A stretch of 6,251 nt of DNA, taken from positions 1 to 6,251 of the forward strand of contig JAEUSA010000088.1 of assembly GCA_016788945.1 (NCBI GenBank). The letters are read 5' to 3'. Source of the DNA: Leptospiraceae bacterium (lineage in GTDB: Bacteria > Spirochaetota > Leptospiria > Turneriellales > Turneriellaceae). This document shows, piece after piece, positions 1 through 6,091 of this stretch; position 1 is the first letter of the stretch, and the number at the start of each line of letters is the position of its first letter. The translations under genes and the position numbers were made by a program. The notes beneath the pieces were generated by a model that worked only from the letters and a program-made list of their open reading frames with translations, was not told the DNA's origin and did not search any database.

Positions 1-1
1 G

Positions 2-763
2 CGGCCGGGTGACTTGGCAAAAATACTCAGCGGTCTCGGCGAACACGATGTCTTGTTTATCGACGAAATCCACCGGCTGCCGGCCGCGGCAGAAGAACTG
101 CTCTATGGCGCGATGGAAGACCGCAGCATTGATATTGCGGTTGGCGACGGAATGCTCGCCAATTCAGTACAGATTACCCTGCCACCTTTTACGCTCATCG
201 GAGCGACGACGCGTCCAGGCGATCTGACGGCGCCGTTGCGCGAGAGGTTCGGTATCCGCTTTCATCTCGAATTCTATGAAAATGCAGATATTATTCGCAT
301 CATCGACCGCGCACGCCGGCTATGGAATATCGCATGCGAGGCAGAGGCGCTGGAAGAAATTAGCCGCCGTTCGCGCAGCACGCCGCGCATCGCGCTGCAT
401 TTGCTCCGCCGCGTGTGGGATTACGCTCTCGCTGAAAGCTCTGATCTCGCCCGGCCGATCACGGCAAAAGATGCAGCGACTGCTTTCAGCAAGATGAATA
501 TCGATACAGAGGGTATGACCCGTCTCGACAGGCAGTTCATGCTGAGTATTGCGAAACATTACGACGGGGGTCCTGTTGGTCTGAAGCCACTCGCCTCGAT
601 TCTCGCCGAAGACCTCGCGACATTGGAAGATTTTGTTGAACCTTACCTCGTACGCCGCGCTTTTATCCGGCGCACCGCGCGCGGACGCATGCTTACCCGC
701 GAGGCATTTGCGCATCTCGGTATTGCGCCTGGTCGTGGCAGCGAATTATTCGATGGACAGTAA
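2..763 (+). CDS. ruvB: Holliday junction branch migration ATPase RuvB (5'-truncated by window edge)
   Basis: RuvB is the hexameric AAA+ motor that, with RuvA, drives Holliday-junction branch migration in recombinational repair. The 253 visible residues are open from the window edge (reading RPGDLAKIL), so the true start, the Walker A motif and roughly the first 85-90 residues lie outside; the TTG at 14 is not the start. Visible signatures, numbered from the first visible residue: Walker B LFIDEIHRL (acidic pair 21-22), sensor 1 with LIGATTRPGDLTAPLRERFG (65-84, containing the RuvB arginine-finger region), sensor 2 STPRIALHLLRRV (126-138), and the winged-helix DNA-binding domain with GGPVGL (189-194), EPYLVRRAFIRRTARGR and a C-terminal AFAHLGI. 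Spacing of these motifs matches the family and the frame is intact to TAA at 761-763. ruvA and ruvC are not visible. Identification is from memory of family motifs. Confidence 0.97.
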   Translation, partial: RPGDLAKILSGLGEHDVLFIDEIHRLPAAAEELLYGAMEDRSIDIAVGDGMLANSVQITLPPFTLIGATTRPGDLTAPLRERFGIRFHLEFYENADIIRIIDRARRLWNIACEAEALEEISRRSRSTPRIALHLLRRVWDYALAESSDLARPITAKDAATAFSKMNIDTEGMTRLDRQFMLSIAKHYDGGPVGLKPLASILAEDLATLEDFVEPYLVRRAFIRRTARGRMLTREAFAHLGIAPGRGSELFDGQ

Positions 764-813
764 AATGCTTGCGGGGCGGCACTCAATACGCACAGGTGCA
801 GAGGTCTGAGCAG

Positions 814-1206
814 ATGAAGTTTATCGCGCGATTGCTTTGCGTTGTTCTGCTCACCGGTGCCGGCAATCTCGGCGCGATTGAGGTTAACCCCGGCTACCCC
901 GGCAGCATCGATGACGGTGAAAGTGAATCTCCGCTCAGGCGCGGCGAAGTGATTTTTTTTATCTCTTATCCATTCACGTTTTTGGCGTCGTTTGCAGTTT
1001 ATGGTCTTGCAGGCTACGGTATGCGTGCGCTTGAGGCCGGTAAGCAGGATTTCTCACCGCAAGGTCCTTTTTTTGGCCTGGTTGCGGTGACCGCCGCAAT
1101 CCTCAGCTTTGGCATCGCTATGGATGACTACTACGCAGTAAAGGCGCAGGCGCGCACGATTGACGGCAAACCCGGTGCCGAACTTTCGCTAACGTTCCGT
1201 TTCTGA
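814..1206 (+). CDS. Small exported or membrane protein, unknown function
   Basis: I do not recognise this 130-residue protein. The ATG at 814 is preferred because GAGG (801-804) lies 9 nt upstream and because it gives a clean signal peptide: basic start MKFIAR, hydrophobic core to about residue 18, and a plausible cleavage after NLGA (residue 21). An in-frame TTG at 769 would add 15 poorly convincing residues. No cysteine sits at the likely cleavage site, so it is not an obvious lipoprotein. The mature part begins with a Gly/Pro/acidic stretch (23-40), then has two hydrophobic segments (about 47-70 and 85-104) and a short charged tail ending in LSLTFRF. The terminal Phe recalls outer-membrane proteins, but the helical hydrophobic segments argue for the inner membrane. 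It starts 50 nt after ruvB and could be cotranscribed with it. A T8 run (953-960) lies in the coding region. That it is a gene is likely; its function is unknown. Confidence 0.72.
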   Translation: MKFIARLLCVVLLTGAGNLGAIEVNPGYPGSIDDGESESPLRRGEVIFFISYPFTFLASFAVYGLAGYGMRALEAGKQDFSPQGPFFGLVAVTAAILSFGIAMDDYYAVKAQARTIDGKPGAELSLTFRF

Positions 1207-1211
1207 AAAGT

Positions 1212-2975
1212 TCAGTCCGGCGCCGCACGGCGCGCCAGAGTAAAGAAGAACAGCGAACTGATAGCACCGATGACACCAAGTGCCGATACACTGCCGACAA
1301 TCGGTAAGGTCCATTGTCCCGGTGACAGGTCGTCGCGGACCAGAAACACTGCGGCGAGGCAGAGCGATATAAAGCCCATCGTGCTGAAATGGTTGCTGCG
1401 TTCGCGTGTTTCTTTTTCCGGCGGCCGCGTGACTTCGATCTGGAACTTACCAGAAGAGATCATACCGATCGTCTTTAATATCTGATCGGGAATTTTTTCC
1501 GCGTATTCGAGGTAATCGGGCAGCGCGCGAAGAATGGATTTGCCGTAGCGGGCGAGCGACATCTGCTCGGCAAAAATCTGTTCCATCATCGGGCGTGAAA
1601 CTTTCGCGAGATCCATTTTAGGATCCAAAATAGCTCCTACTGCTTCGATGGTAATAATACATTTTGAAGACAGAACAAGATCACCGTGAAAGTACAGGCG
1701 GTGTTTTGCACCAATGTTCATCGTGTCGAAAATCAGTCTGCCCAACGAATACTCTTTGAAGGCTGAAGCACCCGACCAACGTTTGATCTGCTCGGCAAGT
1801 TCAGCCCTGAAACCTGCCACATCGGCGCGGCGGCCGGGCTCGGTGAGTTTCACGAGATAGCTGGTTGCATGGTCAAATTCACGAATGACCGTGAAATAGT
1901 AATAGAGAAACATGTTGTTGCGCACATCGGGGCTGAACGAACCGATCATGCCAAGGTCGATGAGGCAGATCTTGGTGCGGTCGACGATGAACATATTGCC
2001 CGGGTGCGGATCACCATGGAAAAAGCCGTCGATATAGAGCATTTTTAGTACGGCCTGTGCCCCGCGCGCGGCGAGTTTCGGTCCGTTGACACCCATGCGT
2101 TTCAGTTTTTCGCGATCGTCAGGTTTGACGCCTTCGATGAACTCCATCGTTAGCACGCGGCGTGACGTGTAATCCCAGTAAATTTTGGGGAAAATGATAT
2201 CATCCCATTCTTTGAAATTTTCGCGGAACTGGTCGGCGTGTTTACCCTCTTGTGCAAAATCCAATTCGCGCATAGTATACTTGGCGAACTCTTCGACAAA
2301 ATGTGCAGGGCGGTAATCGCGCAGTTTGGGTATGCGCTCCATCACGAAGGCGAGCCGGCGCATGACGTTGATATCATCGCTGATCAGACGCGAAATGCCA
2401 GGCCGTTGCACCTTGACGACAACCTTCTGCCCGTTACGCAGTTTGGCAATGTGCGCCTGTGCGAGCGAAGCCGAGGCGACCGGTGTTTCGGCGAATTCGG
2501 CGAAAATGTGCCTGATCGGCGTGTTGAATTCGGCTTCAATGACACCCTTGGCCTCGGCATAGGTAATCGGAGGTACCTGGCTCTGCAACTTTCGTAGTTC
2601 CATCGTGATGCGCTCGGGCAGCATGTCGTCGCGCAGAGAAAGAATCTGGCCGAGTTTCACATAGGTTGGGCCAAGACGCTCGAGGGTCTTTCTGAACTGT
2701 ACCGGGAACCGCGCAAAATTTTTCGGCCGGCGGAAAATGCGGCGCACGACACCGGCGACAAACCGGCGCGAAAATGAACGCGGCCTCAGACCCCGTGGAC
2801 GGTAGAGGTAGGCGATCAGCACATCGATCAGCAGATCGATGAGTATCGAATTGACCGCGAGCATACGGCGGATTTCATAATAGGCGCGGCGCATTGTACG
2901 GCAAAGTGCAGCGCCAACGGGCGCGTCAAGATATAATTGATTTTTAAGGCCATTTAGACGCTTTTTATTTGCCAA
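1212..2975 (-). CDS. UbiB/AarF/ABC1-family atypical protein kinase-like ATPase
   Basis: This 587-residue protein belongs to the ABC1/UbiB (ADCK) atypical kinase-like family. Bacterial members support isoprenoid-quinone biosynthesis, probably as membrane-associated ATPases; this specific role is inferred. Family motifs are complete: KxGQ as VKLGQ (K107, Q110), the Ala-rich nucleotide loop variant PVASASLAQAH (165-175), the lysine of VVVKVQRPG (K188), ELD (E237, D239), the catalytic loop HGDPHPGN (320-327, D322 and N327) and the metal-binding DLG (340-342). Two hydrophobic segments near the C-terminus (about 533-546 and 555-580) match the membrane hairpin of UbiB. Length is usual for the family. 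The preferred start is TTG at 2975-2973, the only start codon I find between it and the upstream in-frame TGA at 3015-3017; a weak GAAG lies about 8 nt before it. An internal ATG (residue 28) is a poorer alternative. The gene is divergent from the biotin carrier gene. A UbiB or AarF orthology call needs a phylogeny, so no symbol is given. Confidence 0.95.
   Translation of the reverse strand: MANKKRLNGLKNQLYLDAPVGAALCRTMRRAYYEIRRMLAVNSILIDLLIDVLIAYLYRPRGLRPRSFSRRFVAGVVRRIFRRPKNFARFPVQFRKTLERLGPTYVKLGQILSLRDDMLPERITMELRKLQSQVPPITYAEAKGVIEAEFNTPIRHIFAEFAETPVASASLAQAHIAKLRNGQKVVVKVQRPGISRLISDDINVMRRLAFVMERIPKLRDYRPAHFVEEFAKYTMRELDFAQEGKHADQFRENFKEWDDIIFPKIYWDYTSRRVLTMEFIEGVKPDDREKLKRMGVNGPKLAARGAQAVLKMLYIDGFFHGDPHPGNMFIVDRTKICLIDLGMIGSFSPDVRNNMFLYYYFTVIREFDHATSYLVKLTEPGRRADVAGFRAELAEQIKRWSGASAFKEYSLGRLIFDTMNIGAKHRLYFHGDLVLSSKCIITIEAVGAILDPKMDLAKVSRPMMEQIFAEQMSLARYGKSILRALPDYLEYAEKIPDQILKTIGMISSGKFQIEVTRPPEKETRERSNHFSTMGFISLCLAAVFLVRDDLSPGQWTLPIVGSVSALGVIGAISSLFFFTLARRAAPD
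2816..2850 (-). repeat. Short 12-bp-period repeat within the kinase-like gene
   Basis: On the + strand the unit cgatcagcacat is followed by cgatcagcagat and then a partial cgatgag. On the coding strand this gives the four-residue period LIDL-LIDV-LIAY (about residues 46-57), a hydrophobic amphipathic stretch. It is probably a coding consequence of a repeated Leu-Ile-Asp pattern and not a functional DNA element. Coordinates are approximate. Confidence 0.5.
2932..2937 (+). promoter_or_regulatory. Possible -10 element (TATAAT) for the biotin carrier operon
   Basis: A perfect TATAAT lies inside the first codons of the divergent kinase-like gene, in a locally AT-rich patch (2930-2970) that stands out from its GC-richer surroundings. 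Transcription would begin near 2943, leaving a leader of about 60 nt before the ATG at 3002. No convincing -35 hexamer is found 16-18 nt upstream and there is no extended-10 TG, so the call rests on one hexamer plus position. Confidence 0.3.
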
Positions 2976-3001
2976 CCTGTACGCTTCAGACGAGTTACCC
3001 C

Positions 3002-3517
3002 ATGCGCCGACGGCTCATGAAGCATGAGCAAAATGTTTTCCCCTTCGTTGTGGATTCCCGACATATTTATTCCGGCGAGTCGCCGTTAAGTGGTGAACCT
3101 CAGGAATATAACTGCATTGGTCTTGAGAGCCACGATGGTGCTCAGACTGCAGCCGGCAAAGCGCACCTGACCATCGGCAAACAAGCGCTCAGCGCGCATT
3201 ATCACATATCTGGCGAAACGGCAGACATCGTTATCGACGGTTTTTTCTACCGGTTTCAGACGGTATCCTTTTCTGCCTCTGGCGCCGGCGGTGGTGCACA
3301 ACAGGCATTGCGCGCAGAAATACCCGGGCGCATTATCAAGGTACTCATCAAAGCAGGGGACGTTGTTGCAGCCGGCGATGTTCTGCTCGTTCAAGAAGCG
3401 ATGAAGATGGAAATGTCGCTTAAGGCCGCCTTCGGCGCACGCGTGGCCAATGTGCTCGTGGCCGCTGGCTCACAGGTTGAAGCAGACGCGCTGCTCGTTG
3501 AATTCGAGGCGGAATAA
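3002..3517 (+). CDS. Stand-alone biotin carrier (biotinyl/lipoyl-domain) protein
   Basis: The C-terminal third is a biotinyl domain: EIPGRIIKVLIKAGDVVAAGD followed by VQEAMKMEM, whose lysine (codon 3404-3406, residue 135 from this start) is the expected biotinylation site, then a mirrored second half ending at VEAD. The AMKM form is that of acyl-CoA carboxylases, pyruvate carboxylase and biotin-dependent decarboxylases. The preceding 90 or so residues, with repeated beta-like stretches (HLTIG, ADIVIDGFFYRFQTV) and a Gly/Ala linker, resemble the region before the biotin domain in propionyl- or acetyl-CoA carboxylase alpha chains; this is inference. A carrier shuttles carboxyl groups between a biotin carboxylase and a carboxyltransferase, neither of which is visible here. 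The start is uncertain: ATG 3002 (171 aa, weak GAG 7 nt upstream) or ATG 3017 (166 aa); the in-frame TTG at 2969 would overlap the divergent gene and is unlikely. It is the first gene of the packed + strand cluster. Confidence 0.9.
   Translation: MRRRLMKHEQNVFPFVVDSRHIYSGESPLSGEPQEYNCIGLESHDGAQTAAGKAHLTIGKQALSAHYHISGETADIVIDGFFYRFQTVSFSASGAGGGAQQALRAEIPGRIIKVLIKAGDVVAAGDVLLVQEAMKMEMSLKAAFGARVANVLVAAGSQVEADALLVEFEAE
3013..3029. repeat. 7-bp inverted repeat over the start region of the biotin carrier gene
   Basis: The arms gctcatg (3013-3019) and catgagc (3023-3029) are perfect reverse complements around a 3-nt spacer. The left arm contains the alternative ATG at 3017. The position, 38-54 nt upstream of the divergent kinase-like start, would suit an operator or an mRNA hairpin near the initiation region. 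The short arms also make chance possible. Confidence 0.45.
3506..3509 (+). promoter_or_regulatory. Ribosome binding site deciding the Nudix start
   Basis: GAGG within the last codons of the biotin carrier gene lies 9 nt before TTG 3519. This spacing supports the TTG as the start of the Nudix gene over an upstream in-frame start at 3450, which would overlap the carrier gene by 68 nt, and over the in-frame TTG at 3537. Confidence 0.55.
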
Positions 3518-3518
3518 T

Positions 3519-3986
3519 TTGGGCGTCCCGAACTTTTTGTCCATCAAACCCGCGATACGCCATCGTATCGCGGGAATCTATGCGCGATCAGGAAAAATTC
3601 TCCTCGTCAAACACCGCAAGGCCGGTCGCGAATATTATCTTTTGCCGGGCGGCGGTCAGGAGATCGGTGAATCAGCGGTCGAAGCCGTCACGCGCGAATG
3701 GAAAGAAGAACTCAATCTGAACGTCAAAGTCGGGCGTTTTTTATTCTGCGGTGAGTCGGTACCTTCAGAATCGCGGCGCACTCAGGTTTTTCAGATGGTT
3801 TTTCAAATCGACGCGATTGAGGGTAATATCGAAGTCAAACGCGAGGGTGCTCTCGCCGGCTATGACTGGGTTCCCGTCAATGGCATGGACGACATCGCAT
3901 TTTTTCCCGACTGCCTGCATCAGGTGAAATCATTTTGTCGTGGCGAAGAATTCGCGACCTACCAGCGCTACCGCTGGCTCACCTGA
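3519..3986 (+). CDS. Nudix hydrolase
   Basis: Nudix enzymes hydrolyse nucleoside diphosphates linked to another moiety, such as damaged or surplus nucleotides, ADP-ribose or NADH. From TTG 3519 the protein has 155 residues. The Nudix box is clear: G45 followed by five residues to E51, then seven residues to R59-E60-W-K-E63-E64-L-N66-L, so all metal-binding acidic residues are present and only the usual Gly near the end is Asn. The strand before it (IYARSGKILLVKHRK, residues 20-34) and YYLLPGGG are standard. The rest of the domain includes VFQMVFQIDA and YDWVPV. Substrate cannot be read from the sequence. The gene starts 1 nt after the biotin carrier stop and ends in TGATG with the next gene, so translation is probably coupled on both sides. 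A perfect inverted repeat lies at codons 11-19, before the catalytic fold. Confidence 0.95.
   Translation: MGVPNFLSIKPAIRHRIAGIYARSGKILLVKHRKAGREYYLLPGGGQEIGESAVEAVTREWKEELNLNVKVGRFLFCGESVPSESRRTQVFQMVFQIDAIEGNIEVKREGALAGYDWVPVNGMDDIAFFPDCLHQVKSFCRGEEFATYQRYRWLT
3549..3574. repeat. Perfect 11-bp inverted repeat with 4-nt loop in the Nudix 5' coding region
   Basis: The arms cccgcgatacg (3549-3559) and cgtatcgcggg (3564-3574) are exact reverse complements around the loop ccat. Eight of the eleven pairs are G-C, so the RNA hairpin should be stable. It starts 30 nt after the proposed TTG start. In the coding frame it gives PAIRHRIAG, itself a near mirror (AIR-H-RIA). No U-tract follows on either strand, so it is not an ordinary intrinsic terminator. 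Confidence 0.85.
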
Positions 3987-6091
3987 TGGGTAAGGGCGTC
4001 GCCAAGAATTATCTTTATTCGGCTCTGGCGCTGGCATTTGCTGTATTATGCCTGTTTGCCGAGAGACTCACTATTATCTACCGTATCGGCGATCTTGCTG
4101 GTAAGAGGCTTGAGGCATTGCAGGCTGACGTGGAGAATCTCGATAACCTTGTCGAGGCACGAATCCGCGAGGGCGTTTTCTTCAAGTATCTAATCGTAAA
4201 GCCGCTGCCACCAGCAGAGCAGACCGAACTCAATTTGAATCCGCAGTTAATCGAGAGTGCTCTCATTCTCGACCGCCAGTTTGCGACACTTGCACGCTCG
4301 GGCCGCGATCTGGAAAGCGCCGAGCGCAGTCAGCTCAAAGACCGCAGGGTGCGCGGAATACTGACCGACCGTGTCGTGCTCAGGCGTTACGATGTGACCG
4401 ATTTTGACAAAAAAAGAACGGGTTATTTGGTGTTGGTACTCAGGCCCGATCTACGCCATACGCAGGCGGGGCTCGTCGCGGCCAATTTCAATTTTTCTGT
4501 AGTGACCGATTTCTCACGCGACCGTTTTGACCGCGAAGATAAGCAGCTCGTCTCGGTACTGCTTTCGAAACAGAGCGGGGTGCAAAATCTTATTACGGTC
4601 CGCGGCAAGACCTACCTCACCGTACGCCACACGTGGCTCAGCGAGAATTTGATCCTCTTTCAGATCGCAGAAATGCCGCCGCTCTATACTTATTTGAGCC
4701 TATATTTTTTGTTGATTGTCCTTTTGGCTTCCATGGTTTTTATTATTTATGGACATGCCGGAAACCGGTACACGCGCCGCGAGGTTTCAGAGCGCATACT
4801 GCGCGAATATGATCGCGCTGTAGAATCGCGCCAGCAGGCGGTCAGCGAACTTTCGACAGTCGCTTCGATCGGCGAGACGCTGGCTGAAAAAATCGTCAAC
4901 GCAGAACCTGCGGCGAGTACAGCGCTGAGCCTCGAGCAGAGATTGGCAGAAGCGCGCGCTGCAGAAGCGCGACGCAGGGAAAAACAAGAGCAGGCTCCGA
5001 TCGTCATCGACATGATGCCGGAAAACCGCCAATTTCGCTTTATGAATCCGTCGCTGACGCTCAGGCCGCAGCAACGTGTGGCGCAACTGAGCGAGCAGGA
5101 CCACAAGCTGCGCCATCGTGCGTTCAGCGACGAGCTGAAAGGTCTCATGGCCGCGGTGACCGCCCCACCGGCGAGCGAGCGGCCGTCAGCTGCGCCCACC
5201 GGGTTGCTTACAGAAATCAGCGCATTCGAAGACAGCCATCGCTATCCGGCGATTGATCAGTATCTCTACTATCTCAACGAGCTATACTTTGATGAGGTGA
5301 CCGAAGCAGAACTCGCCGAGGCGATGCGTGTAGCCGGTGATGCTGTGCAATCGGGCGTCTTTGCGATCTTGCTCTACGACAGCAGTCAGGCTGTATTCCG
5401 TACGGGGTTCACGCACGGCACTCCCGCGTTGCTCCATGAGTCGTTGTTTCTGTTGCCGCGCGATTCAGTGTTACCGAATGAATACACCGATTACGGTTAT
5501 ATCACGATCACTCCGGTGCTCAGAAAAAATCCCTATTTCCTAAAACGTTTTCCTGCCGGGTTTACCGACGACCTCAAGGGATTCCATATTTTCAATATTC
5601 ATGAGAGCTATCTGAAAGCGCGCATCGTTTTTTTCGACAGTGATCGCGGCGCCGAGGTTACCGATACCGAAACATTGCGCCGGGTAAAGAGTTATCTTCG
5701 CCAAATCGCACCGGCGATCCACATGTTCTTTCTGGAAACAGCGGAAGACAAAAAAGGTGAACCGGCCGACCTTGCCGACTGGGCGGTACATGAACTGAAA
5801 GAGTGTGTATCTCTCGCCGACGAAGAACACGGTTCGTTCATTTCGCAGTATGTATTCGAGTCATCACTTGACTTAGGTGTGCAGCTCACTATGCTGCGCG
5901 AAATAGCCCGTATTTTACGCGACGGCGAAAAAGTGCTGGTGCTGAGCCCTTCGCGCTTTGTCGTCGTTCATCGCGCAGCCGAAGGTGCGGCGATTGAAGA
6001 GATACTCAGCCGACAGGGCAAGAAGTTCATCATCAAAGAGAGCGAATTCGGTAAGGTTTCGCGCAATCTCTATACATTTATCGAATTCTAA
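3986..6091 (+). CDS. Two-pass membrane sensor-like protein with coiled coil, possible GAF-like region and degenerate GGDEF-like C-terminus
   Basis: I do not recognise a named family for this 701-residue protein. The ATG at 3986 is chosen because it overlaps the Nudix TGA (TGATG), a usual coupling arrangement, and places a membrane segment at residues 9-27; an in-frame TTG at 3935 would overlap the Nudix gene by 52 nt. A second membrane segment is at about 233-256, enclosing about 205 periplasmic residues whose end (GKTYLTVRHTWLSENLILFQIAE) resembles the last strands of Cache-type sensor domains. Next come a charged helical, probably coiled-coil stretch (about 262-335, rich in Glu, Arg, Ala), a Pro/Ala/Ser linker (391-407), and a region at about 417-585 that could be GAF-like. 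The C-terminus (about 616-701) has LREIARILRDGEKVLVLSPSRFVVV, where SPSRF (654-658) sits where GGDEF would be. If the relation is real, the cyclase signature is gone. No kinase, HAMP or methyl-accepting motif is visible. The role as a signalling receptor is inferred. Confidence 0.85.
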   Translation: MGKGVAKNYLYSALALAFAVLCLFAERLTIIYRIGDLAGKRLEALQADVENLDNLVEARIREGVFFKYLIVKPLPPAEQTELNLNPQLIESALILDRQFATLARSGRDLESAERSQLKDRRVRGILTDRVVLRRYDVTDFDKKRTGYLVLVLRPDLRHTQAGLVAANFNFSVVTDFSRDRFDREDKQLVSVLLSKQSGVQNLITVRGKTYLTVRHTWLSENLILFQIAEMPPLYTYLSLYFLLIVLLASMVFIIYGHAGNRYTRREVSERILREYDRAVESRQQAVSELSTVASIGETLAEKIVNAEPAASTALSLEQRLAEARAAEARRREKQEQAPIVIDMMPENRQFRFMNPSLTLRPQQRVAQLSEQDHKLRHRAFSDELKGLMAAVTAPPASERPSAAPTGLLTEISAFEDSHRYPAIDQYLYYLNELYFDEVTEAELAEAMRVAGDAVQSGVFAILLYDSSQAVFRTGFTHGTPALLHESLFLLPRDSVLPNEYTDYGYITITPVLRKNPYFLKRFPAGFTDDLKGFHIFNIHESYLKARIVFFDSDRGAEVTDTETLRRVKSYLRQIAPAIHMFFLETAEDKKGEPADLADWAVHELKECVSLADEEHGSFISQYVFESSLDLGVQLTMLREIARILRDGEKVLVLSPSRFVVVHRAAEGAAIEEILSRQGKKFIIKESEFGKVSRNLYTFIEF

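Noticed and set aside
320..715. Open frame on the - strand inside ruvB (131 codons)
   Set aside because: It is antisense to highly conserved ruvB codons and has no recognisable protein features.
765..809. Tiny 14-codon reading frame starting with ATG 2 nt after the ruvB stop
   Set aside because: It is short, has no recognisable features, and ends just before the better-supported ATG 814. It could be a leader peptide, but nothing in the sequence supports that.
2238..2597. Open frame on the + strand inside the kinase-like gene (119 codons)
   Set aside because: It is antisense to conserved kinase motifs and lacks domain-like composition or a plausible start region.
2816..2850. 12-bp-period repeat as a regulatory or recombination repeat
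   Set aside because: The unit is short, imperfect after two copies and explained by the repeated LID pattern in the protein.
3549..3574. The 11-bp inverted repeat as an intrinsic terminator after the biotin carrier gene
   Set aside because: No T-run follows it on the + strand (the sequence continues aatctatgcg), nor on the - strand, and it lies within an open coding frame that continues into a clear Nudix domain.
4409..4415. A7 run in the sensor-like gene as a slippage or programmed frameshift site
   Set aside because: The frame is open through the run with sensible protein on both sides, and there is no nearby alternative frame giving a meaningful product.
4747..5199. Long open frame on the - strand inside the sensor-like gene (150 codons)
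   Set aside because: It is low-complexity, rich in Ser, Arg and Ala, and antisense to the coiled-coil and linker region, whose biased codons explain the absence of stops. It shows no family motif.
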